A stretch of 50,746 nucleotides of DNA, taken from the NCBI RefSeq assembly GCF_014837015.1, contig NZ_JACSPT010000019.1:1-50746 (forward strand). The letters are read 5' to 3'. How positions within the stretch are numbered: the first letter of the stretch is position 1; each line of letters starts with the position of its first letter. Origin of the DNA: Acinetobacter pecorum. Its GTDB lineage: Bacteria > Pseudomonadota > Gammaproteobacteria > Pseudomonadales > Moraxellaceae. The notes beneath the pieces were generated by a model, which ran no database searches, was not told where the DNA came from, and saw only the letters and a list, made by a program, of their open reading frames with translations. The position numbers and the translations under genes are program-made. Below, piece after piece: positions 1-6,533 of this stretch.

Positions 1-13
1 TGTACTTGACTTG

Positions 14-62
14 GAAATGTCCATATAGGACATTTCTATTTGGTTATTAGGTAGGACATTTC
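14..62. repeat. three copies of a GGACATTTC motif (two form a dyad)
   Basis: GAAATGTCC at 14-22 and GGACATTTC at 28-36 form an inverted pair around a 5-bp centre. A further direct copy lies at 54-62, and both direct copies are followed by a similar TA(T/C)TTGG tail. The arrangement looks like a set of protein-binding half sites, for instance a resolvase res site or an operator, but nothing here identifies the protein. The rest of 1-352 contains no gene that I can support. Confidence 0.45.
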
Positions 63-352
63 TACTTGGGAATAACACCCGATATTGGATATGTTTTTTA
101 AATTACGTATAAAACAATTTACTACTGACTTAAAAATTACCTCAAAGGTTACTATGGATCCGTAAGGCTTTAAGAGTAAGTACTACCAGTATGGTGACTA
201 ATAAATACAAAACATAATGGCCTATTCCATTTGATGGGCTATTTTTTAAGTAAATTGATAAAATAATGATGGTAATAAATAGCAAAAAATATTGCATGTT
301 ATCCTTAAATTAATTGATATCTCGAAAAATGGGAATTGTTTAACTTCCCTAA

Positions 353-380
353 AATTAACATAATACACCTTATACGAAAT
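353..380 (+). other. pdif site 1 (XerC-XerD orientation)
   Basis: The site consists of an XerC arm AATTAACATAA, a 6-bp spacer TACACC and an XerD arm TTATACGAAAT. This matches the 28-bp plasmid dif sites of Acinetobacter, at which host XerC/XerD recombine small gene modules. It is the left border of the toxin-antitoxin module and is inverted relative to the site at 1077. Confidence 0.9.
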
Positions 381-381
381 T

Positions 382-410
382 AAAAAATGGAGCCTAAAGC
401 TCCATTTTTT
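382..410. terminator. bidirectional hairpin terminator after the toxin-antitoxin pair
   Basis: A perfect 12-bp stem (AAAAAATGGAGC / GCTCCATTTTTT) with a 5-base loop has an A run on one side and a T run on the other, so it can terminate in both directions. It sits 12 bp beyond the antitoxin stop and inside the pdif-bounded module. Confidence 0.85.
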
Positions 411-421
411 AATAACTTTTT

Positions 422-703
422 TTAAATTGCTAAGCGTAAATTCAGTGCTTTTACAACTTTAATCACAGTATCAAAACTAGGGTTAACATCACCAGAAAGT
501 GCTTTATAAAGACTTTCTCGGCCTAAGCCTGTATCTCGTGATAATTGAGCCATTCCTTTAGCTTTTGCAATGTTACCTAAAGCCTTTGCAATGAATGCGG
601 CATCGCCATTAGATTCTTCAATACATGCTTGTAAGTAAGCCTGCATATCATCCTCTGTTTTAAGATGCTCAGCACTGTCCCATTTGCGAAGTTTAATAGC
701 CAT
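422..703 (-). CDS. HigA-like antitoxin (HI1420-type addiction module antidote)
   Basis: This 93-aa DNA-binding antitoxin would neutralise the adjacent RelE/ParE toxin and repress the shared promoter. The C-terminal half (about residues 45-90) is a Cro/C1-type helix-turn-helix with the recognisable stretch LSRDTGLGRESLYKALSG. The length is usual for the family. The ATG lies immediately after the toxin stop codon, and its ribosome site GAGGAGGAGC lies inside the toxin 3' end, so translation is coupled. The toxin-first order is that of HigBA. The pair lies between inverted pdif sites at 353 and 1077, a common home for such modules in Acinetobacter plasmids. Confidence 0.88.
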   Translation of the reverse strand: MAIKLRKWDSAEHLKTEDDMQAYLQACIEESNGDAAFIAKALGNIAKAKGMAQLSRDTGLGRESLYKALSGDVNPSFDTVIKVVKALNLRLAI

Positions 704-1006
704 TTATAGCTCCTCCTCTAAATCTTGTGCCAATTGCAGGGCAAGTTTTATATCTTTACTTTGCGTAGACTTATCTCCGCCTGCTAAGAGAATAACAACC
801 CTTTGCCCTTGCTTGCAGTAATAAATCCTATAGCCTGGCCCAAAGAAGAAACGTAATTCAGAAACACCTTCACCGACCGGCTCAGTATCTCCAAAGTTTC
901 CATCTTCAACCCGATCAATTCGGACTTGTATGCGTCTTTTTGCCTGCTGGTCTTTTAACTTGGTGAACCAGTCATCAAAGACTTCAGTGGTATATATTGA
1001 GTACAT
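704..1006 (-). CDS. RelE/ParE-family toxin (HI1419-type)
   Basis: This is a 100-aa toxin of the RelE/ParE superfamily. The subgroup paired with HI1420-type antitoxins is usually taken to be a translation-dependent mRNA interferase. The central RFFFGPGYRIYYCKQG and ILLAGGDKSTQSKDI segments are characteristic. I start at the second Met (MYSIYTTEVFDDWF), because the upstream in-frame ATG at 1033 lies in the operator and promoter. A promoter with TTGCAT at 1036-1041 and TACATT at 1013-1018 (17-bp spacer) would start RNA close to this ATG, so the toxin message may be nearly leaderless. Transfer as a pdif module is likely. Confidence 0.88.
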   Translation of the reverse strand: MYSIYTTEVFDDWFTKLKDQQAKRRIQVRIDRVEDGNFGDTEPVGEGVSELRFFFGPGYRIYYCKQGQRVVILLAGGDKSTQSKDIKLALQLAQDLEEEL

Positions 1007-1012
1007 AAGTAG

Positions 1013-1034
1013 AATGTATCCTATAGGATACATT
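1013..1034. promoter_or_regulatory. 22-bp perfect palindromic operator of the toxin-antitoxin operon
   Basis: The core GTATCCTATAGGATAC (1016-1031) extends to 11-bp perfect arms. It overlaps the spacer and -10 of the promoter (-35 TTGCAT 1036-1041, -10 TACATT 1013-1018, minus strand). Autorepression by the antitoxin-toxin complex is the expected role. Confidence 0.75.
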
Positions 1035-1076
1035 TATGCAAGAAATAAACTTGATATTTGGGGCTCGAAACGGTGA

Positions 1077-1104
1077 ATTTCGTATAACAACCATTATGTT
1101 AAAT
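1077..1104 (-). other. pdif site 2 (XerD-XerC orientation)
   Basis: ATTTCGTATAA, spacer CAACCA, then TTATGTTAAAT. Both arms match the XerD and XerC consensus. It is inverted relative to the sites at 353 and 1896, so it serves as the right border of the toxin-antitoxin module and the left border of the HAD module. Confidence 0.9.
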
Positions 1105-1158
1105 AGGGTCTAAAACGCTTTCATGTGAATTAATTTTATCATTCATCATAAGCCCTCT

Positions 1159-1824
1159 TTACTTATTTATTCTATTGATGGCTAGCTCTAATTCATCATA
1201 ATGATGAATACTCTCATCTGTAATAGGTGGCTTTAGTATTTGATTTGGATGAAAAAAAATAGTTTTCATACCAACATTTTTTGCACCTTCTATATCAGCT
1301 TTAGGGTTATCACCAATAAAAATACAATCAGAAGGTGAACAATTTAATTGGTTACAGGCATAAGCAAAGATTTTTTTATCAGGCTTTCTTAAGCTAATCG
1401 CTTCTGAAACTACGATAGTCGAGAAATATTGGGTAAGTCCTAAAGCATAAAAATTATGTTCCTGAAATGGAGTTTTGCCATTGGAGACCAATCCAATCCT
1501 ATATCCCTTTTGATAAAGATCTGAAATGACTTTTTGGACGTTATCAAAACCAATTGAAAATTTATTGAAATCAGTAATGTAAGATTGAAGTAATTCATCA
1601 ACAGTAAAATTTTTTATATCAAAATCTTTGATTAATTGACTATAAACGATGTCTTTCCAAACATTTCCATTATTATCTAATTCAACAAATTTTTTTATAA
1701 ATGCATCTTTTAGTTCTTGTGGTACTAATTGGAAAAAATTTACTTGCCAACTAATAAAACTAATAAGTGAAGCATTCCTATTTAAAATAGTTTGATCTAA
1801 ATCAAACAGAAGTATGTTTCGCAC
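1159..1824 (-). CDS. HAD-superfamily phosphatase (YjjG-like)
   Basis: This 221-aa protein has all the HAD motifs in order: the nucleophile motif DLDQT near residue 8, motif II LVSNG (about 113-117), a conserved Lys in RKPDKKIF and motif IV GDNPKADIEGA. A helical cap lies between motifs I and II. It is most like the YjjG/phosphoglycolate phosphatase group, which dephosphorylates small metabolites or nucleotides; the substrate cannot be read from the sequence. The start is GTG with a weak ribosome site. A 8-bp inverted repeat (AGAAGGAG/CTCCTTCT, 1845-1877) lies upstream. It is the only gene between two inverted pdif sites, so it is probably a mobile single-gene pdif module. Confidence 0.8.
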   Translation of the reverse strand: MRNILLFDLDQTILNRNASLISFISWQVNFFQLVPQELKDAFIKKFVELDNNGNVWKDIVYSQLIKDFDIKNFTVDELLQSYITDFNKFSIGFDNVQKVISDLYQKGYRIGLVSNGKTPFQEHNFYALGLTQYFSTIVVSEAISLRKPDKKIFAYACNQLNCSPSDCIFIGDNPKADIEGAKNVGMKTIFFHPNQILKPPITDESIHHYDELELAINRINK

Positions 1825-1895
1825 TAAAAAATACTCATTTTTATAGAAGGAGTTCTACATATAGTTCATCTCCTTCTCTTTTTCAGTATTATTTA

Positions 1896-1923
1896 AATTA
1901 ACATAATACACGTTATACGAAAT
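1896..1923 (+). other. pdif site 3 (XerC-XerD orientation)
   Basis: AATTAACATAA, spacer TACACG, then TTATACGAAAT. It is identical to the site at 353 except for one spacer base. It is inverted relative to site 2 and closes the HAD module. Confidence 0.9.
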
Positions 1924-1960
1924 ACTTGATATTTCTCATTAAATTTCAGTTTATTAGATT

Positions 1961-1998
1961 AAGCCGTTCTGGAGTAAGGGCACCAGAGCGGCTTTTTA
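1961..1998. terminator. hairpin terminator
   Basis: AAGCCGTTCTGG pairs with CCAGAGCGGCTT (one mismatch) across a 10-base loop and is followed by TTTTT on the plus strand. It lies between pdif site 3 and the resolvase stop. Confidence 0.6.
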
Positions 1999-2086
1999 TT
2001 GATTATTCATGTTCCACGCTTAAAATTCGAACAATGTTTCATTATTTTTATAAGTTAAACTAAATTTAGCTGCCAATCCCAATGAG

Positions 2087-2653
2087 CTATTTACTGACTT
2101 TTAAATATCGGTATACCGCCTGACGACTAATTCCAAAAGCTTTCCCTAATGCCATTTTCGATGGATACTTCCCTTCCTTCCAGGCTTGTCGTAAAGCTTC
2201 AGCTTGGTCAGGCTTTAGTTTATGTACCCGACCTTTGTACTTCCCTTGAGCTGAGGCGAGTTTTATTCCTTCCTTTTGCCGCTCTAAAATGATCTCACGT
2301 TCAAATTGTGCAAAAGCACCCATCAATTGCAGCATCAAATTATCCATCGGGGTGGATTGGGCCGTGAATGTAATATTTTCTTTTACAAACTGGATGGCGA
2401 TCCCTCTTTTGACCAGTTTATCTACTTCAGTGACCAAATCTTTCAGGCTTCGCGCAAAACGATCCATGGAATGAACAATCACCCTGTCCCCTTCCCGGAC
2501 ATAGTTCAACATTTCCTGGAATTTCGGTCGGTCGATATTTTTACCCGAAGCACGATCAACAAAAATCCGGTCAACTTCAATTCCCTCAAGTTGACGTCCC
2601 GTATTTTGTTCGACTGAACTCACTCGGACATAGCCTATTTTTTGCCCTTTCAC
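2087..2653 (-). CDS. serine recombinase (Tn3-type resolvase/invertase)
   Basis: This 188-aa small serine recombinase probably resolves plasmid or transposon co-integrates. The N-terminal catalytic domain begins GYVRVSSVEQNTGRQLEG with the nucleophile Ser in VSS, followed by the conserved HSMDRFARSLKDL and FAQFEREIILERQKEG segments. The C-terminal helix-turn-helix (KMALGKAFGISRQAVYRYLK) is complete. Length is normal. No transposase accompanies it, so it may serve plasmid multimer resolution or be a transposon remnant. A decayed copy of its 3' end is recognisable at about 49560-49662. Confidence 0.9.
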   Translation of the reverse strand: MKGQKIGYVRVSSVEQNTGRQLEGIEVDRIFVDRASGKNIDRPKFQEMLNYVREGDRVIVHSMDRFARSLKDLVTEVDKLVKRGIAIQFVKENITFTAQSTPMDNLMLQLMGAFAQFEREIILERQKEGIKLASAQGKYKGRVHKLKPDQAEALRQAWKEGKYPSKMALGKAFGISRQAVYRYLKVSK

Positions 2654-3236
2654 TCTTTCACGCCCCTATTGAAGAAAAATGAACAATTTCGTAAATTATA
2701 AATCTTAAATACCAAAGTTACATGTTACTTATGATTAAAAATCATTTAAATGATACATGGTTTCATGAACTTTTATAATGTAACTTTAGGCTATACTCTA
2801 TAGATACATAGATTTTATGATTTATTCAATAGGTCCACATCGTTCGACATATAAGTTTTGATTTTAGAAAAATAGTTTATGCTTTAATACAACATGATTT
2901 TTGATTGGAAAAATTAATAAGAAAAAAATGCTATTTGTATGGCTGTTTTTCACAAATATTTAAAATGTTAGAGCACTCACCATTAACCAAAATTTAAATT
3001 ATAACTCAAGGATTATTTCTGCCTAATTTTGTAAATTTATTGAGCACCCCCGCATATGGACGTTTCCCCTTAAAGCTATGATCAGTTTTAAGAGGAAAGA
3101 TTAAATTTAATTATTATTGAAGCAGTTTTATACTTAGAAGCTAAGTGCAATAATCAGAAAATACTCCAATTTCTTACTAAAAATAAAATTTGCATGTAGT
3201 ATCAAGCTTGTTTTTGATAAAACTTGATGCTTTGTG
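2654..3236. other. non-coding spacer upstream of the resolvase
   Basis: No convincing gene is present. Inverted copies of AAAGTTACAT and ATGTAACTTT lie about 75 bp apart near 2711-2790 and could be part of a resolvase target, but this is speculative. A hairpin formed by TATCAAG and CTTGAT near 3199-3228 lies just beyond the stop of the 4-TM gene and may end its transcript. Confidence 0.3.
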
Positions 3237-3851
3237 CTAAATCCTATTAATTTCATCACCTAAAAATTTTGTTATGAATATAGTGATAGATAAAATTTGA
3301 GTGATAACAAAAATAAAAAATGCATCGATGAATATCATGACAAATTTAGGTGTCGAAGCATCATTTAAGGCACCAACCGCATAATCTAAAACTTTTATTT
3401 CTATTAAATAATTAACACCTGTACTAACAATTATCAATAGTAGTGATGTGATTGCTAGATATGCAAGCCCTCTAGTTAGCAATAATCTAATAGGAAATGT
3501 TCGCTCAATCCCATTCAAATAACCTTTTAGGCGTTTATCATCAACACTATCAAGCTTACCTACTCGAGACTTATCTTCTTTATTATCTTCAAATTTATTT
3601 TCTTTAGGTTGAATAGAAACTACTGCTGCTAAAGCAGCGATATAGAATCCAGGTAAAATTTGAAACAAACTTAAAATTTTATCAAAAGCTTTACTTTGAA
3701 AAAAAATAACTTGTTTATTAAAATCAAAAAACCAAAGATTAATCATTAAATACATTAAAGAAATAGATAAAGGTATAAGCCAATCTATTCTAAATTTGAC
3801 GTTGGTCGTTCCATCCTGCAACCATGAGATACCGAAATATGAGTTTTTCAT
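3237..3851 (-). CDS. unrecognised four-helix membrane protein, second gene of a two-gene operon
   Basis: I do not recognise this 204-aa protein. It has four hydrophobic segments (about residues 25-42, 60-80, 124-150 and 170-196) separated by a charged loop at 82-120 rich in Lys, Asp and Glu. Its ATG overlaps the stop of the upstream gene by four bases (ATGA), so the two are translationally coupled and probably work together. A soluble protein coupled to a small multi-pass membrane protein is the layout of several defence systems in which a sensor triggers a membrane-damaging effector; that reading is inference. It could equally be a membrane anchor or immunity partner. Confidence 0.7.
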   Translation of the reverse strand: MKNSYFGISWLQDGTTNVKFRIDWLIPLSISLMYLMINLWFFDFNKQVIFFQSKAFDKILSLFQILPGFYIAALAAVVSIQPKENKFEDNKEDKSRVGKLDSVDDKRLKGYLNGIERTFPIRLLLTRGLAYLAITSLLLIIVSTGVNYLIEIKVLDYAVGALNDASTPKFVMIFIDAFFIFVITQILSITIFITKFLGDEINRI

Positions 3852-4978
3852 TCTAGTGTATCTAGTTCATCATCGCCCATATCATTTGAATCAAACTCAA
3901 GCTCCTCAATGCTATTAGGATTCAAAGCTCTTAGCTTTTTACAAAGATTATCATCATACATATTTTCTTCGGTAAGAATTTGTACTCTCTCAAAGCCATT
4001 TAACCAATGTTTTTTAGTTCCAAACGATTCCAAAGTTGAGGATTCAGGTCTGATTTCGATAGTTTTATTTCTCTTACCATCTTTCAGTACAAGCTTAAAT
4101 ACGGTAACAGATTCTTTAGCTTTGGCAGATCCGTAAAAATTAGACAACTTTCGAAGATTATCAATACAATCCTGAGCACCTTTCAATGTTTTCGTAATGA
4201 TTGAAGGTTTAAATATGATTTGCTGTTTTGTAGCTGTAACAAAATCAGCTTCAGGAGCTATAGAAAACAAATTTTTATGCTCTAAAACCAATTCTACAAA
4301 GTTACCACTAGATATTTTTTCTACGACATCTTCTTCAGGCACAGATTCGATCTGCGCCTCATATTCAATATAAAAAGGCGTATCGAGAGTAGATGGATAA
4401 ATTTCACGGAAGAATACGTTATTCTTATCTTCCATGCTTATTAACTTCAGTATACGTTTCAGAAGTAAACTAGCTTGTAATGCTGTTGTATTTTGCCCAG
4501 TTTCTAAATGAAATCGACCAAAATAAGCATCTTTTTTTCCAATGAATACAGCATGACACAACTTTTCATGACCTTCATTTTCTTCAAAGTTAAATGTTTT
4601 CCGAGATCTATCTTTACTATTCTTATTAATGACTGGTAAAGCTTCTGTATCAGTACAGCTAAATAAAAGATCAATTACTATATTATTACTATCAATTGGA
4701 TCTTCAATAAATCTCATACTTTCTAAAGCGTGAACAAAACGTTTTTTGTTTCTAGCCCATACTTTAGTGTGGTATTCATATTTTGAAATCAATTGAAAAA
4801 TTTCATAAGGAGTCCTTAACGTCACAGGATCTCCTATCAAATCACTATTTCTACGCCCATTCGTTTTAGATTTAAAACTTATATTATGAAATTCGATACA
4901 AATATCTTGCTTAACTAATTTACTAGGAATCCCTATAAGCTTTTCTTTTGAATCAAGGTCAATATTTGTATCTTGCAT
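3848..4978 (-). CDS. unrecognised 376-aa soluble protein, first gene of a two-gene operon
   Basis: No family is recognised with confidence. The protein has no signal peptide or membrane segment, mixes beta and helical segments, and ends in a very acidic tail (about residues 355-376, rich in Asp and Glu). Residues 150-175 contain the basic and aromatic stretch GKKDAYFGRFHLETGQNTTALQ, possibly a conserved core. No ATPase, nuclease or protease motif is evident. No strong ribosome site precedes the ATG at 4978. It overlaps the following 4-TM gene by four bases. It lies between a resolvase gene and a pdif-like site, a position typical of accessory cargo. It may be the sensor or regulator of the membrane protein. 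Confidence 0.7.
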   Translation of the reverse strand: MQDTNIDLDSKEKLIGIPSKLVKQDICIEFHNISFKSKTNGRRNSDLIGDPVTLRTPYEIFQLISKYEYHTKVWARNKKRFVHALESMRFIEDPIDSNNIVIDLLFSCTDTEALPVINKNSKDRSRKTFNFEENEGHEKLCHAVFIGKKDAYFGRFHLETGQNTTALQASLLLKRILKLISMEDKNNVFFREIYPSTLDTPFYIEYEAQIESVPEEDVVEKISSGNFVELVLEHKNLFSIAPEADFVTATKQQIIFKPSIITKTLKGAQDCIDNLRKLSNFYGSAKAKESVTVFKLVLKDGKRNKTIEIRPESSTLESFGTKKHWLNGFERVQILTEENMYDDNLCKKLRALNPNSIEELEFDSNDMGDDELDTLE

Positions 4979-5151
4979 ATTTTTGTCATAATAAGTAATA
5001 AAAGATTGTTCAAATATAAATTATTAACAACCTCAAGGGAATAGAGCGAAATTCATAAATAAAAATTAAAGTGAACAGCAAAGATGCTAGCAAACAAAAA
5101 AACTGAATAGCCACCAATTTTCTAGCCATCATTTAGTTAGTTAAAATGGCT

Positions 5152-5179
5152 ATTTAACATAAAAACTCTTATGTGAATC
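5152..5179 (+). other. divergent pdif-like site 4 (XerC-XerD orientation)
   Basis: The XerC arm ATTTAACATAA is a perfect consensus match. It is followed by a 6-bp spacer AAACTC and a diverged XerD arm TTATGTGAATC, about 8 of 11 matches to TTATGCGAAAT. It would border the resolvase and two-gene segment, but it has the same orientation as site 3 rather than the usual inverted one. Confidence 0.6.
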
Positions 5180-5264
5180 AACCCCTGTTAGAACCCATTT
5201 AAAGTGTCCAAGTAAGATAGGAATCTCTGTTCACTTCTCTATGAGATTTAGTGTCCATTAAAAT

Positions 5265-5468
5265 ATGGATACGCAGACTAAAAACCATTTTCGAAAAATG
5301 ACACAGGTTGAGTCGTTTTATACTCGTAATGAAAAAATAACACCTAATAAAATAATAGGATTTTTAAGATTACACTGTCCAGAAATACTCGCGTATGAAC
5401 TATTTAAAGTTAATGATCAAACACTTAAACTCGAATCAATAAATAAATTTAACTTCAATAAAATATAA
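5265..5468 (+). CDS. small hypothetical protein (67 aa)
   Basis: This short open frame has no recognised family, no clear ribosome site and no membrane segment. It is basic at the N-terminus. The frame fits the gap between the pdif-like site and the convergent hairpin at 5477-5499, which is the main argument that it could be real. It may be a chance frame. Confidence 0.3.
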   Translation: MDTQTKNHFRKMTQVESFYTRNEKITPNKIIGFLRLHCPEILAYELFKVNDQTLKLESINKFNFNKI

Positions 5469-5476
5469 TAATAAAC

Positions 5477-5505
5477 AGGATTCCTTTATGAAGAATCCTT
5501 TTTCT
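5477..5505. terminator. hairpin between convergent genes
   Basis: AGGATTC (5477-5483) pairs with GAATCCT (5493-5499) and is followed by a T run on the plus strand. It overlaps the last codons of the minus-strand gene ending at 5486. Confidence 0.5.
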
Positions 5506-5710
5506 CTTTTATTTCTTCGGTGGTTTGTATCATCCAGTACATCAAAACAAAAAATGGAATAATTAGAACTAAAAGATAAAGAATACTAAAATTAAGAAAG
5601 TATCTGGCAAAAGATAAAGCTGTTAGTAAGACCAACAATCCGCATATCGTATAGACAATTTTATTGCGTTTACTAATTAACTCGACAATAGAAAGATCTT
5701 GATTTTTCAT
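5486..5710 (-). CDS. small membrane protein of unknown function
   Basis: This 74-aa product has two hydrophobic helices (roughly residues 20-40 and 42-62) and a charged C-terminus (EEIKEKKDSS). I start at the internal ATG (MKNQDLSIV), because AAGGA lies seven bases upstream and overlaps the stop of the preceding gene; a longer frame beginning at 5758 would overlap that gene by 38 bp. It is evidently co-transcribed with the helix-turn-helix gene upstream, so it probably shares its control. The family is not recognised. Confidence 0.6.
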   Translation of the reverse strand: MKNQDLSIVELISKRNKIVYTICGLLVLLTALSFARYFLNFSILYLLVLIIPFFVLMYWMIQTTEEIKEKKDSS

Positions 5711-5720
5711 TCCATGATCC

Positions 5721-6107
5721 TTAGTAGCTTGAGCAATACTGCATTTCTCTATAACCATGAAGCATATTCACCAGAACCATTAATTGGTTAAGGTATGTGC
5801 AAGGTAATCCATTTAATTCAGGGAATTTTTCCCACATTAAATATTTATCTTTGTAAAGAAAGCTATTTCTCTTAAATTTTTCTTGGCCAGATAATTCAAT
5901 TTTCATTTGTTCAAGCTGCTTAAAATGCTCAACCACATCGTCTGGAATCGGCATATTGAGCGCTACACTCTTACCATTCAACCAATATTGGATTGGTCGG
6001 ACGTTAATAGATTCATTAAAGCCTATAGCTTTGAAATAATCCCTTACTGCTTCAGCGTTATAGAACCCCAATGATTCAACTAGCAGTTTAAAATCTGCAT
6101 TTGTCAT
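5721..6107 (-). CDS. YdiL/DUF1870-like helix-turn-helix protein
   Basis: The N-terminal 65 residues of this 128-aa protein look like a diverged helix-turn-helix of the YdiL/DUF1870 type: NADFKLLVESLG, then NVRPIQYWLNGK, then IPDDVVEHFKQLEQM. The family is generally regarded as DNA-binding regulators. Its promoter (TATAAT on the minus strand at 6138-6143, TTGTTT at 6161-6166, spacing 17) carries the GTCCACAGGTGGAC operator in the spacer, the same arrangement seen in front of parA and three small genes. That makes this protein one candidate for the factor that binds the motif and represses itself, but no direct evidence links them. Confidence 0.6.
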   Translation of the reverse strand: MTNADFKLLVESLGFYNAEAVRDYFKAIGFNESINVRPIQYWLNGKSVALNMPIPDDVVEHFKQLEQMKIELSGQEKFKRNSFLYKDKYLMWEKFPELNGLPCTYLNQLMVLVNMLHGYREMQYCSSY

Positions 6108-6137
6108 TATATACCGTCCTTAATCAGATTAAATTTG

Positions 6138-6166
6138 ATTATATAGTCCACAGGTGGACAAAACAA
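6138..6166 (-). promoter_or_regulatory. promoter with GTCCACAGGTGGAC operator in the spacer
   Basis: On the minus strand: -35 TTGTTT (6161-6166), -10 TATAAT (6138-6143), 17-bp spacer. The inverted motif GTCCAC-AG-GTGGAC (6146-6159) fills the spacer, so a bound repressor would block RNA polymerase. Confidence 0.7.
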
Positions 6167-6258
6167 GCAATATCCAAAGTTTAACCTTCTATTAGTTTTA
6201 GTAGATCATGGACTGCCAATGTTATTGTCTGGTCCATAATCTCTAAAACGTCTAATCC

Positions 6259-6493
6259 CGATGCTTGGACAATTGCTGCAAGCTGCAGCTATTATCCAGG
6301 CATCTATTCTACCTATCTAATGCAGATCCATAGCAGACATATCAGAGCAAAGTGTCTACTTTGCGAACTGACGCAATCAGTTAAATTTTCCCTTCCCTGA
6401 TTACCGTTGATTTTCAAGCGAGCTTTAAAAAGCTGTGCTTTTTAAATGGCGACCGCAGAAAATGAACTACTCCCATTTGATCCAGTAACGAGA
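6259..6493 (+). repeat. structured intergenic repeat, copy 1 of 3
   Basis: This segment of about 235 bp is nearly identical to 23910-24138. Its 3' two thirds also match 28029-28190 in inverse orientation. It contains two conserved hairpins: GCAAAGT-GTCT-ACTTTGC and TTTAAAAAGC-TGT-GCTTTTTAAA. It has no open frame. It lies just beyond the end of the transfer operon. Function is unknown; a small RNA, a protein-binding region or a recombination border are possible. Confidence 0.85.
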
Positions 6494-6533
6494 TATAAAA
6501 AAACATTCTTAATGGGTGTTTTCGTGGCCTAGA

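Noticed and set aside
2306..2617. plus-strand frame inside the resolvase
   Set aside because: It is antisense to a clear serine recombinase with all its motifs.
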